DNA of 64,000 bases, taken from Tritrichomonas musculus. Taxonomy: Eukaryota; Parabasalia; Tritrichomonadida; Tritrichomonadidae. Numbering within the stretch: the stretch's first letter is position 1; each line of letters begins with the position of its first letter. Made by a program: the position numbers and the translations under genes. Below, one piece after another: positions 20,581-30,748 of this stretch. The stretch is taken from assembly GCA_039105265.1 (NCBI GenBank), contig JAPFFF010000004.1, positions 4,650,001 through 4,714,000 of the forward strand, given 5' to 3'. The notes below the pieces were generated by a model that was not told the DNA's origin, did no database searches, and saw only the letters and a program-made list of their open reading frames with translations.

Positions 20581-21885
20581 TTTGTTTATTTATATTATTT
20601 ATATTATTTGTTGTTTTTATTATTATTAATTTTTTTTTAAATTATAAAGATGTTATTACAATTTACAATTTTTTTTTTTTTTTTTTATTTGATACCAGCC
20701 CAAATGGTACTTTTTACCCGAAGCATAAACAGCGTATTAGACTTTTATCAATCACATTTTTCTTATTTTTTCAATAATCTTTCACTTCTTTCAGAAAAAG
20801 TCTATTTAAGATTTTTGAATAGATTTGCAATACTGATATTATTTCGATATAATAAAACCAATCTTTAAAATTAACTTTTTTATATATTGTGAAAAAATGA
20901 TGAAAAGTAGATTTGTGGAAAACTTTTTGTGAATTTTAATTCAAATCCAAAAAAAAAAACTTTAGAAAAAATTTAATTGAGTTCAATTTTTATTCATTTT
21001 GACATAGAAAAAGTCGAATTTTTTTAAATGAAAAGTGAAACTTCACTATCACTAGAAATTTTAAGTAACATTATGCTCCAAGATAGCAGAAAATTTCCGT
21101 AAGGAATGATTATTTAATCAAATGATGATTTATTCTCTCAAAATTCAATCTGAATTACTATATCAAACATTTTATTTTTAAGAATAACAGCCTAAGAATT
21201 GTTGAACCACAAATTGACCTTTTTTCTTATTTGAATATAAAAGTTCCTCAAAAAGTTCATATTAATTGAGAAATGGTTCAGCAATTCTAAAAGAATATTA
21301 TACTTTTGAGATGATGTAAATAAAACAATACCTTTGGGGAAATCTCTTTATTATTTGTTGAAAAAAGATGAATGTCTTTAATTAAGATGGAATGATAAAA
21401 TCTTTATACTTTAATCCATATTTTAAATATTATAAAGATTTTATGAAATTAAAAATAAAATCAGAAATGTTTATTTTTCATCCATTTTTTAAATATGTTT
21501 ATTCATAAAAGAATCATCATTAACATTGGAAAAATGTTAAATAATTAAATAAATTATAATCAACTTTTTAAATAGCTCCATCAAATTTGAATAACATTTT
21601 TAATTTACCATCAAATTTTTCAAACAATTGGTTTTTTATTTTGATCTCTTTATTTGAATGATTTTCTCAAATACCTTCTATATCAATAATACCCACCATT
21701 TCTTTTTTTTTTTAATAATAATATGTAAGCATCAATTATATTATTTTCAGGCATTAACAATAGTTATTTTTCAATGTCTGAACTATTAATACAAAATTTT
21801 CTCAGAATTCTAACATTCAAAATTGATAAGATTATTTTTTATGTATCAAAAATTCAAAGGTTGTAAAAACATCAAATTGTTAGAA
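20581..21885. other. Intergenic, no reliable gene
   Basis: AT-rich, with a long T-run near 20670 and a possible 72-codon frame there that is dominated by F/L from poly(T), so it is not accepted. It contains the upstream region of the first Pmp-like gene. Confidence 0.55.
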
Positions 21886-24222
21886 ATGAATTTAACTCTT
21901 TACTCATTGACTACCTCTTCACTATTAAATTCTCCAATGATATTCATTCCTTCAATGCATTTACAGCTGAAAAAATTCAGGTTTAGCAATATAAAACTCA
22001 ATTTTTTTTTTTCAAATTTTTTCTCTGCAAATTCAAATGTTCATTCAACAATATCTAAATGCTTATTTATAAATTTTTTAAAGCCTCCGATATCTATTGA
22101 GAGTTGCATCAAAAGTAAATGCATTTCATTCGAAAATTTTTTTGAAACTCAAGGATACTCAAACACAGAACTTTGTATCGATTCATGCAATTTTATGAAT
22201 TGTAAAAATTTAGGCCATTATGCAAAAGGCGGTGCTATATTTTTTATGAAATTAAATTCAAAATTAAAAGTTCATGGCTGCATATTTAAAGAATGTATTT
22301 GCAATGGTGATGGTGGAGCCATATTTGCTGCAGCTAAAGTAGGTGATACAAACTTTCAAGGATCAGGATCAACATCTCATGAAAACATGGAATCATTTTA
22401 TTCACATTACTGCTGCTATTCAGAATGCTCAGCCAAAATTGTAGAAAGCAGCAAACAAGAATTTTCAGGTTACGGGAGTGCACTTTTCGTTGCATCAAAT
22501 AGCATTGAACTGAATTATAGTTCATCAGTTGACTGCCCAAGCATATCAGAATCATCATTTGGAGCTCAATTTGATATGCAAACAACTAATGTTAAATCTT
22601 GCTTCATCAATGCTACAAAAGGCAACTCCGTTTGCTGTTCGGCTATAGAATACAGAAATGCAAAGAAGGGATTTTTTAGTTATCAAACAATTGCCAACCA
22701 AATTGGTGGTTTTATATCATCATTTACCAAATTAGAAGGGGCAGTTAATATTTCGTGTTGCAATTTAGTTAACAATACAGTACGTTACACAAATATTGTC
22801 CCTACCTGCTCGATTATTCACGTCAGGTTGAAAAGTGTTACAATATCTGACTTCGTAGTAATTGGAACAGCATTTGACGGATTTAACGGTTTAAATCAGC
22901 CACTTTTTGCTTCAAAAGGAAGAGATGAATCTGACGAATTCTTTATAACCGTTATCGGCTGTCATATTGAATCTTCTTTTAACAACCAAATTTTTTTTCA
23001 AGATATAACGACGATTTCAAACTTTTTCAATGAAGAAGGTCAAATATTTCAGACTAAGACAATTCCGCAGCTCAATCTTGGCGATTGCCAAGGCACCGTC
23101 AAGCCTCCGCCCATTGCAACCACTTCTCAATTTTCAGAGTCATTCAAATTTTCTGAGTCCAACGGTTTTTCTGACACTCAATATTTTTCTTACAATTCTC
23201 CTTCTCAATCAATTTTTTTTTCTAATTCTCATCACTTCTCAGCTTCGGTTGCATTTTCATATTCTTTAGAGTTCACTAACTCTGAGAGTGAATCTAAATC
23301 ATGCCATTTCACAAATTCAATGCTTTTTTCTGAGTCAGTAAAATTCACAGAAACCAAAAGATTTTCAAAAAGTGACATGCTTTCTGAGTCACGTGATTTC
23401 ACAAAAGCTGATTTCTTTTCATATTCAGATGAATTCACAAAAAGTGGAATTTTTTCACAATCAGTAAAATTCACAAAAAGTGGAATTTTTTCACAATCAA
23501 GTAAATTCACAAAAAGTAGCCACTTTTCTGAATCAATAGAATTCACAGAAAAAAGCCTCTTTTCTAGATCTCATCAATCCAATCCATTCTCAAAAAGTGG
23601 CATCTTCTCTGAGTCACTTGATTTCACAAAATCTGATTTCTTTTCAAATTCAGATGAATTCACCTTAACCGATCATTTTTCACCATCGCATCAATTTACG
23701 AGATCAGGAAAATTCAGCCAGTCAGATGAATTCTCACATTCGAATTTTTTTTCAGATACGAATAAATTCACATCAACAGAACCGTTCTCATTTACAGAAC
23801 CGTTCTCATTTACAGAAACATTCACCAAAACCGCGATTTTCACACAATCGAAGCCATTTTCAAAGTCATCAGAATTTTCAATGTCTTCTGATTTTTCAGA
23901 GACATCAGAATTCGGCCAGTCGAAGCTCCCTCCCTACATCATCATCAGCAATCCAGATGAAGAAAAAGATAAAGGAGTTAACGGTCGTCTCATTGGGGGA
24001 GTTGTTGGAGGGGCCGCGGGAGCAGGGATTGCAGCGAGTGTCACTTTTTATCTTGTTAAACGTAAAAAGATGAATCGCATTGAAATTTCGACACCAGAAG
24101 CGTCGACAGCGAGCTCCAACGAAATTGTGATGCAGAATCCGATCTATGGAATGAACATCGAAGATGACCCATTCCAAAACGACTTTGCAGAACATCTTGC
24201 GTCACTTGACGCAGTTTTATAG
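21886..24222 (+). CDS. Pmp-like surface protein with FxxSxxF repeats, membrane anchor and NPIY/DPF tail (copy 1)
   Basis: 778 residues from the chosen ATG at 21886. A longer frame reaches 21823, but the paralogue downstream starts at the matching MNLTL, so the first 21 codons are probably not translated. Residues 1 to about 410 are Cys-rich with GGAIFF and GGAIFAA motifs, like the beta-helix repeats of chlamydial-type polymorphic membrane proteins, which are numerous in trichomonads. Then come about 270 residues of FS/FT-S repeats (SGIFSQSVKFTK units). A transmembrane helix (GGVVGGAAGAGIAASVTFYLV) precedes KRKK and a 50-residue cytoplasmic tail with NPIY and DPF, which resemble clathrin-adaptor sorting signals. 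A cell-surface adhesin-like protein is likely; the ligand is unknown. Confidence 0.85.
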   Translation: MNLTLYSLTTSSLLNSPMIFIPSMHLQLKKFRFSNIKLNFFFSNFFSANSNVHSTISKCLFINFLKPPISIESCIKSKCISFENFFETQGYSNTELCIDSCNFMNCKNLGHYAKGGAIFFMKLNSKLKVHGCIFKECICNGDGGAIFAAAKVGDTNFQGSGSTSHENMESFYSHYCCYSECSAKIVESSKQEFSGYGSALFVASNSIELNYSSSVDCPSISESSFGAQFDMQTTNVKSCFINATKGNSVCCSAIEYRNAKKGFFSYQTIANQIGGFISSFTKLEGAVNISCCNLVNNTVRYTNIVPTCSIIHVRLKSVTISDFVVIGTAFDGFNGLNQPLFASKGRDESDEFFITVIGCHIESSFNNQIFFQDITTISNFFNEEGQIFQTKTIPQLNLGDCQGTVKPPPIATTSQFSESFKFSESNGFSDTQYFSYNSPSQSIFFSNSHHFSASVAFSYSLEFTNSESESKSCHFTNSMLFSESVKFTETKRFSKSDMLSESRDFTKADFFSYSDEFTKSGIFSQSVKFTKSGIFSQSSKFTKSSHFSESIEFTEKSLFSRSHQSNPFSKSGIFSESLDFTKSDFFSNSDEFTLTDHFSPSHQFTRSGKFSQSDEFSHSNFFSDTNKFTSTEPFSFTEPFSFTETFTKTAIFTQSKPFSKSSEFSMSSDFSETSEFGQSKLPPYIIISNPDEEKDKGVNGRLIGGVVGGAAGAGIAASVTFYLVKRKKMNRIEISTPEASTASSNEIVMQNPIYGMNIEDDPFQNDFAEHLASLDAVL
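23431..23514. repeat. 36-bp repeats encoding SGIFSQSxKFTK (short array)
   Basis: About two copies of a 36-bp unit starting TTCACAAAAAGTGGAATTTT. The paralogue at 28197 has about seven. Confidence 0.85.
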
Positions 24223-24240
24223 ATTTTTTATTTTTGTTTT
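23515..24240. repeat. Near-identical block shared with 28458-29200
   Basis: From the SSHFSESIEFTE codons to about 15 bases past the stop the two paralogues are almost identical, differing by a few substitutions and by one extra 18-bp unit (CCGTTCTCATTTACAGAA) in the second copy. Upstream halves are far more diverged. Confidence 0.95.
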
Positions 24241-26537
24241 TTTTTTTTTTTTATGTTATAATTAATTTTGTTAGTAAATAATTTATATTTTCATGCTTTT
24301 CATTCGCGCACTTTCTTATTTTTGAATTACAATGGCTGGCTGAAACTGTTTTTAGGTTTCAATTCTCTGGAAAAGAGTGATGATGCATTTTAATTATATT
24401 AATGCAATATTTACTCATTTATGTGTAATAATGCCAATGATGTTAGAATTAGAATTTTGAGAATCGAATAGTAATATAATATATTAATTTTTTTTTAATG
24501 GTTATTGTAGATATAAAATGCTTCATTAAAACAAAAATATCAATAATTACTTATTTAAATAAATACTAGAATAATAATAGGATCAATCAAATAATCATTA
24601 TAAATATATCTTCTCATTTTCAATAACCAGGATCATTTTGAGAAATTTTCAATTAATAAACAAATATTTACATTAATATTTTTTAATATATTAATATATT
24701 TAAATATTTGATCTTATCAGTATTTATGAATATTATTATAATTTATTAATTTTCAGTAAGCAATACCATAATAGTTTGATTTTGTCATTTTTAGAAATAT
24801 TATATTATTTATATCTTAAAATCTATAGATATTTTAATTTTTCAATACTTTAAAGCACTTTACAACCTATTCAATTTTTTGAATGCCACTTAACCTTTCA
24901 ATTTTTTGAATCATTTTCATATAATGATTTGTTTTCACTCGAAAGAAATAACCAAATATCATCTACCAATAGATATAGTGTTTGAATATAAATGATTTTC
25001 AGCAAAGGCATTATTTGAGTTATTATAATTGGTCAAAAATATTGAAATAATAATGATTCAATCAACTTTATGATGAATAAAGATTTATTATATCATTCTG
25101 GCTACTATAAAATCAAATATGAATGATTATTGTTAATCGAACTTTTTATTTCAAAAAAGAACCATAAATCAGAAAAAATTGAATTGATTGAAAGAATTAG
25201 TTTTGGTGGTTATTTTGAAAAATTTAGAACATCCATATAACTTTTGAGACATCATTAGAAATATCTACTTGATGACCTATCTATATTCATTCCATTCATC
25301 ATGTTATTTTAAACCAACCACAAATTTTTTTTTTTTTATATTATTCAATTTCCAATATATATGATTTACCAATTACTATTAGCTATTAAAACATCAAATA
25401 ACCCCATATGCAAAATCAATTTGAAGCTTACAAATCATATTCAATATATTTTTATTTTAATAATGAATTTTAACGGTAGCTCAATTATTTATGACTTTAT
25501 ATCTATAATTGAAATCACCTCTAGTCATGCTCAGTGAACGAATTTTTGTTTAACTCATAATTTGTTATGCTTGGTTTCAAATTTTTTATACTCTGAATAT
25601 TTTACTATATCAATTCAAAAAGAATTCCTTCATTCTAAAAGTTTATTGACATATAAAATAATTCTTCATAAACTTATAAATAGAATATCAAGACTAGTCT
25701 CATACTTTCCTCATTTAATTTTAGGAAAATTTGTATTTATGAACCCGGTGAAATTCAAAATCGGTTCATGCTTCAATAAAATTTTTATTATTGTTTCGGT
25801 AAAAAAAAAAATAAAATATTTCATATTTTAATAGATAAATCAAATATTTTTTATATAAAATATATTATTATTGTAATTTTATATGATATTATATATTTGG
25901 TATAATTATACATATAGATTAAATAAGTAAATTTATGTTTTTTAAAATTTAATAAAAATCAAACTTTTTGTTTTATTTGTGATAAAAATTTTTGAACTAT
26001 AAATAATTTTGAAAATTTTTTATAAATTTCTTTTTTAATTCATTTGTTTTCTTTTTTATTTGGTATATTATATAAAAAACATACAATAAAATGATTTGTT
26101 TTACTAAAAAAAATTATTTTATTATTATTTTTTATATTGATTGAGACAAAATAAACTTGATTTATTCCATATGAAAATAAAACTTGATTTTATTCAATTC
26201 TTAACAGTATGCTTTTGAATTGTTTTCTACAATTTGAAATTTTGAACCGACTCATAAGTTGAAAACGAACGTTATTCAATTTTTCATGTTTCATTCAAAT
26301 TTAAGAGAATTGGTTTTGGAGATAATTCTTTGAAAAAGAACATTTTTTTTTTAATCATTCAATATTTATTCAAAAAATAAGATATAATAATTACTTAATG
26401 AAATTATATTTTAATTATCAATGATCAAGTTGTATTATTGCAATATTTTACAAAAATTTTTTTTAAACTTGACGATAAATTGAGTTTAATTAAAATGATA
26501 TAAAATATTTTTTTTTATAAAAATTGTTTTTATTTAA
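24223..26537. other. 2.3-kb intergenic region between paralogues
   Basis: AT-rich with T-runs (24237, 25325). An 89-codon open frame at 25562-25831 has no recognisable domain and a low-complexity end; it is left unannotated. No clear duplicated promoter is seen when compared with the region before 21886. Confidence 0.5.
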
Positions 26538-29183
26538 ATGAATTTAACCCTTTTCTATTTTTCGACTTCTATCCTTTCAGCTTCACCCTTGCTGGCTCCA
26601 CAGTCTACACATTTCCATTTTTCATCGTTTAAAGCTAACAAAATTCATTTAACCTCGTTTTTTCAAAATTTTTTATGCTCATATTCAAAGATTCATGCTT
26701 CAATCTCAAATTCTATGTTTATACGATTTTTAAATCCACCATTTAGAATAGAAAATGAAATTCAAGCCCAGTGTATTCAATTTAAAAATTTTAATGAAAC
26801 ACAAAAATTTTCTTCCACAGATCTCTGCATTTATTCATGCCATTTTTATGATTGCAAAAATTCAGGCGAATATGCTAGGGGCGGAGCAATTCGGTTTGTA
26901 TGTGAAAATTCGTCGTTAACTATTCATGCAGCAACATTTAGTGATTGCACAAGCCAAGGCTGCGGTGGTGCAATTTTTGCATGTGGAGAAGAAGAATATT
27001 CATTTAATTCCGATAATGGTTTAATGACTCATGTTAATATGGAATTATTTAATTCTCATTATTGCTGCTATTCTGGATGTTCTGCTCAAATTTATGATAC
27101 ATCAAATTATGACTCATACAGATATTCAGGTTATGGGAGCGCCATTCTAGTGGCCTCCGATAATATGGAACTAAATTATAGCGCAGCAAATGAATGCCCC
27201 AGATTAAGCAGCGACCCCGCATATGGGGCACAATTTGATCTCAAAACGGCAGATGTGAAATCATGTTTCATCAATGCAACATCTGGAGATTCAATATGTT
27301 GCGCTGCCATTGAATACAGAAACGCCGCAAGCGGTTTTTTTAGTTATCAAACCATTGTTAACCAAGTAGGGGCCTTTACAACGAGTTTTAACAGTTTAGA
27401 AAGTCCGGTTAACATATCAAGTTGCAATCTGGTTAACAACACATTACGTTATATTTCACATGTTGGCCATTGCTCGTTAATTTACGTTATGTTCAAAGAT
27501 GTCATTATTTCCAACTTCGTTGTCCTTCTATCAAACATAGACCCCTCAATTACAGCCTCAGATATTCCTGCCTACTTTGCGGCCAGAAACAACGACGATA
27601 TAACCGTAACCGTCGAAAACTGTCAGATTGACTTATCAATGGTTATGAGCAAGTACTTCTCAGGAGTGGTCACAAAGTCGGTCACAATAACAGATGACCC
27701 AAAAACGCACAATTTAAAGCAGCTCCATTTGGGCGACTGTCTGGGCGTCGTAGTGCCGCCGTCACTTTTTGAGACGTCATTTTTCACTAACTCGCGTTTT
27801 TTCTCTCAATCTTCTCATTTTTCTGAATCTGGTCACTTCACACAATCAAGGAAATTTTCTGAATCCATTCAATTTTCTGAGACCGACCATTTTACTTATT
27901 CAAATTTTTTTTCTGTGTCCGATGAGTTCAAACCGACTGTCAGTTTTAGTGGATCACCTCACTTTTCTAAATCATTGATGTTTTCACACTCACATGAATT
28001 CAGTGGATCAGATCACTTCACAAAATCTATTCAATTTTCAGAGTCAAGCGAATTTTCTGTAACAGAGAATTTTTCTCAGTCTGACTCTTTCTCCAGGTCA
28101 GATGGATTCAGCTCGTCACTCGCTTTCTCAGAGTCGCCAGAGTTCAGCGGATTAGGCAAGCTCACTGCCTCTCACAGCTTTTCTGGCTCGGACAAGTTCA
28201 CAAAAAGTGGAATTTTTTCACTATCAAGTAAATTCACAAAAAGTGGAATTTTTTCACAATCAAGTAAATTCACAAAAAGTGGAATTTTTTCACAATCAAG
28301 TAAATTCACAAAAAGTGGAGTTTTTTCACAATCAAGTAAATTCACAAAAAGTGGAGTTTTTTCACAATCAGTAAAATTCACAAAAAGTGGAGTTTTTTCA
28401 CAATCAAGTAAATTCACAAAAAGTGGAATTTTTTCACTATCAAGTAAATTCACAAAAAGTAGCCACTTTTCTGAATCAATAGAGTTCACAGAAAAAAGCC
28501 TCTTTTCTAGATCTCATCAATCCAATCCATTCTCAAAAAGTGGCATCTTCTCTGAGTCACTTGATTTCACAAAATCTGATTTCTTTTCAAATTCAGATGA
28601 ATTCACCTTAACCGATCATTTTTCACCATCGCATCAATTTACTGGATCAGGAAAATTCAGCCAGTCAGATGAATTTTCACATTCGAATTTTTTTTCAGAT
28701 ACGAATAAATTCACATCAACAGAACCGTTTTCATTTACAGAACCGTTCTCATTTACAGAACCGTTCTCATTTACAGAAACATTCACCAAAACCGCAATTT
28801 TCACACAATCGAAGCCATTTTCAAAGTCATCAGAATTTTCAATGTCTTCTGATTTTTCAGAGACATCTGAATTCAGCCAGTCGAAGCTCCCTCCCTACAT
28901 CGTCATCAGCAATCCAGATGAAGAAAAAGATAAAGGAGTTAACGGTCGTCTCATTGGGGGAGTTGTTGGAGGGGCCGCGGGAGCAGGGATTGCAGCGAGT
29001 GTCACTTTTTATCTTGTTAAACGTAAAAAGATGAATCGCATTGAAATTTCGACACCAGAAGCGTCGACAGCGAGCTCCAACGAAATTGTGATGCAGAATC
29101 CGATCTATGGAATGAACATCGAAGATGACCCATTCCAAAACGACTTTGCAGAACATCTTGCGTCACTTGACGCAGTTTTATAG
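26538..29183 (+). CDS. Pmp-like surface protein, paralogue with expanded repeat (copy 2)
   Basis: 881 residues with the same plan as the upstream paralogue. The N-terminal part holds RGGAIRF and CGGAIFACG with many shared cysteines (SHYCCYSGCSAQIY, GYGSAILVAS, YGAQFDLKTADVKSCFINAT) but is clearly diverged from copy 1. The Ser/Phe repeat domain is longer, with about seven 12-residue SG(I/V)FSQSSKFTK units. The transmembrane helix and the tail with NPIY and DPF are identical to copy 1. The two genes are tandem and co-oriented. Different heads on the same stalk, anchor and tail suggest variation of the exposed domain with a constant sorting tail; this is inference. Confidence 0.88.
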   Translation: MNLTLFYFSTSILSASPLLAPQSTHFHFSSFKANKIHLTSFFQNFLCSYSKIHASISNSMFIRFLNPPFRIENEIQAQCIQFKNFNETQKFSSTDLCIYSCHFYDCKNSGEYARGGAIRFVCENSSLTIHAATFSDCTSQGCGGAIFACGEEEYSFNSDNGLMTHVNMELFNSHYCCYSGCSAQIYDTSNYDSYRYSGYGSAILVASDNMELNYSAANECPRLSSDPAYGAQFDLKTADVKSCFINATSGDSICCAAIEYRNAASGFFSYQTIVNQVGAFTTSFNSLESPVNISSCNLVNNTLRYISHVGHCSLIYVMFKDVIISNFVVLLSNIDPSITASDIPAYFAARNNDDITVTVENCQIDLSMVMSKYFSGVVTKSVTITDDPKTHNLKQLHLGDCLGVVVPPSLFETSFFTNSRFFSQSSHFSESGHFTQSRKFSESIQFSETDHFTYSNFFSVSDEFKPTVSFSGSPHFSKSLMFSHSHEFSGSDHFTKSIQFSESSEFSVTENFSQSDSFSRSDGFSSSLAFSESPEFSGLGKLTASHSFSGSDKFTKSGIFSLSSKFTKSGIFSQSSKFTKSGIFSQSSKFTKSGVFSQSSKFTKSGVFSQSVKFTKSGVFSQSSKFTKSGIFSLSSKFTKSSHFSESIEFTEKSLFSRSHQSNPFSKSGIFSESLDFTKSDFFSNSDEFTLTDHFSPSHQFTGSGKFSQSDEFSHSNFFSDTNKFTSTEPFSFTEPFSFTEPFSFTETFTKTAIFTQSKPFSKSSEFSMSSDFSETSEFSQSKLPPYIVISNPDEEKDKGVNGRLIGGVVGGAAGAGIAASVTFYLVKRKKMNRIEISTPEASTASSNEIVMQNPIYGMNIEDDPFQNDFAEHLASLDAVL
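28197..28450. repeat. 36-bp tandem repeat, about seven copies
   Basis: Units of the TTCACAAAAAGTGGAATTTT type, 36 bases each, encode FTKSG(I/V)FSQSSK. Substitutions are few and shared between non-adjacent copies, indicating recent slippage or unequal exchange. Confidence 0.95.
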
Positions 29184-29659
29184 ATTTTTTATTTTATTTT
29201 TTATATTGTTTTTTGTTTGTTTTTATATAAATTGTTTGTATATGTTAAATTATTTGTAGTTGTTTTAAATCAATTCTTTTAGGTTTGCTATTGATATCAA
29301 TTGTCAGTACGTTTTTTGAATTTGATTACAAAATTATTAATTTGATATCAAATAAAGTAAGATTCAAAAGGCTTTGGACAAACTTTTTCAATTCGTAAAG
29401 GTCAAAATTACTCATTTAAAGGTCAATCTTGCAAGATTTTCAGAGAAACATTGAAAAAAATTGAATGTTGTCCCAAGCATTTTGAATCCAACTTTATAGA
29501 GAAAATTTGAGAAAAAAATTTTCGAAGGTATTCAATTTTTATGGAAATAAAAAATGCAGGTATATTTGTTTATAATGAATTTTAACTAATAAAAAATGAG
29601 AATATACGTTTCATCTGAATTATATATTATTTAACAAAGAGAAAGGCTGAATATATGTA
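29184..29659. other. Intergenic, no gene seen
   Basis: AT-rich 3' flank of the second Pmp-like gene. Confidence 0.5.
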
Positions 29660-29938
29660 CATTCAAATCCACCGTCCACTTTTTGAAAAGAGCTCATGAC
29701 ATCAACATTTGATAGCCATCTATCCTTACCGCCAACATTTCGGGTTACAATTTTTACCGAGTCTTACCGCCACCCGCGGGGTCTCGGCTCCGCCTCGCTG
29801 CCGCTCGGCTGCGCTCGACGCCCGCTAGGCGGTATGTAGACTTCGGTGAAAAATATGTAAAAATGAAAGGACAGATATGCATTCTAAATATTGAGGTCAT
29901 TTTGCTTCTTACCAAAAAGTGGACGGTGAATTTGAATG
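29660..29938. mobile_element. 279-bp inverted-repeat element with GC-rich core
   Basis: The arms 29660-29686 and 29912-29938 are inverted copies (CATTCAAATYCACCGTCCAC and onward to TTTTTG). At 29767-29832 lies a core that is strikingly rich in G and C, composed of overlapping CTCGGCT/CGCTCGG-like words and bracketed by TACCGCC (29765) and GGCGGTA (29828), so it could fold as a hairpin. It has no ORF. No clear target duplication is visible. Confidence 0.8.
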
Positions 29939-30352
29939 ATACAAAAAATCGGCCAAGAGAAAAGTAAAATATAATAATTTTTAGCAGGTGAAAAATGCAT
30001 GATAATGATGGATATATAAAATCGTTATTAAATTTACAATATTATTCATATAACATTTCCGACCTGATAAACTATTTCTTGAGAATATCGATATCAAGTT
30101 TGCAAACGGATAATTAATTATCAAGCTTAAAAAATGTCATTTATGATATTGAATAAAAATGAATTTCAAAAGTTTCACTGGAAACAATATTTCAGAATGT
30201 TTTTCCAAAAAAAGTGAATCAAAAAAAAAAAAAAAAAAAAAAAAACATGACCTATCAAAATTTGAATTGGCAATTCAAATTTTTCACTTATAATTCATTT
30301 CAAATCTTTCAAATTAAATTCTAAATCTTAGATTAAAATCTGATGAGTTTCT
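29939..30352. other. Intergenic with 24-base poly(A)
   Basis: AT-rich, with an uninterrupted A-run at about 30222-30245. No gene. Confidence 0.5.
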
Positions 30353-30530
30353 TCATGAATATGCTTCATGTAGATCCAAGATTGATATAATTAAAGTAAA
30401 TTTGGCCCAAAAAGTTTTATATGAATCATTATTATTAACTTCATCAGAAGCTATATAAACAGGAATTCCAAATTTATTCATAATATCAGAAATATGTTTT
30501 ACACAATTATTAACAAAAGGCACGTTGATA
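30353..30530 (-). pseudogene. Short gene remnant, possibly a fucosyltransferase-like C-terminal piece
   Basis: An open minus-strand frame of about 58 codons, with no start codon in range, reads VPFVNNCVKHISDIMNKFG then IPVYIASDE, then a Trp-containing helix. The IPVYIASDE part recalls the (I/V)YIATDE strand of GDP-fucose O-fucosyltransferase-like enzymes. It is too short to be functional, and no flanking continuation is found, so it looks like a relic. The family link is a guess from one motif. Confidence 0.3.
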
Positions 30531-30736
30531 ATTCATAAAGATAGTAATTAGTGATGTTTAGTAAATTCTTTCATTTTTCTCGAATTTTAAATACATTTAT
30601 CTTTTTATTATAATAATTGGTTTGATTTAATAACACATTTTATTATGACAAGCTTTTCGCTTTATATTTTTAGTTGGTCAAAAATATTTTGCCAAAATTT
30701 TAAAATTTAATAAAATTCCAGATTTGTTGAAATGAT

Positions 30737-30742
30737 TCATTT
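30737..30742 (+). promoter_or_regulatory. Initiator-like TCATTT before the DUF4419 gene
   Basis: TCATTT fits the trichomonad initiator consensus TCA-Y-W. The putative +1 A (30739) is 10 bases before the ATG at 30749, the short leader usual for trichomonad mRNAs. Confidence 0.5.
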
Positions 30743-30748
30743 TTAAAA

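Noticed and set aside
20650-20868. 72-codon plus-strand frame
   Set aside because: Begins in a poly(T) tract, Phe/Leu-rich, with no domain.
25562-25831. 89-codon plus-strand frame between the Pmp-like genes
   Set aside because: Composition is I/L/F/K-rich as in random AT-rich DNA and ends in an A-run; no relatives recognised.
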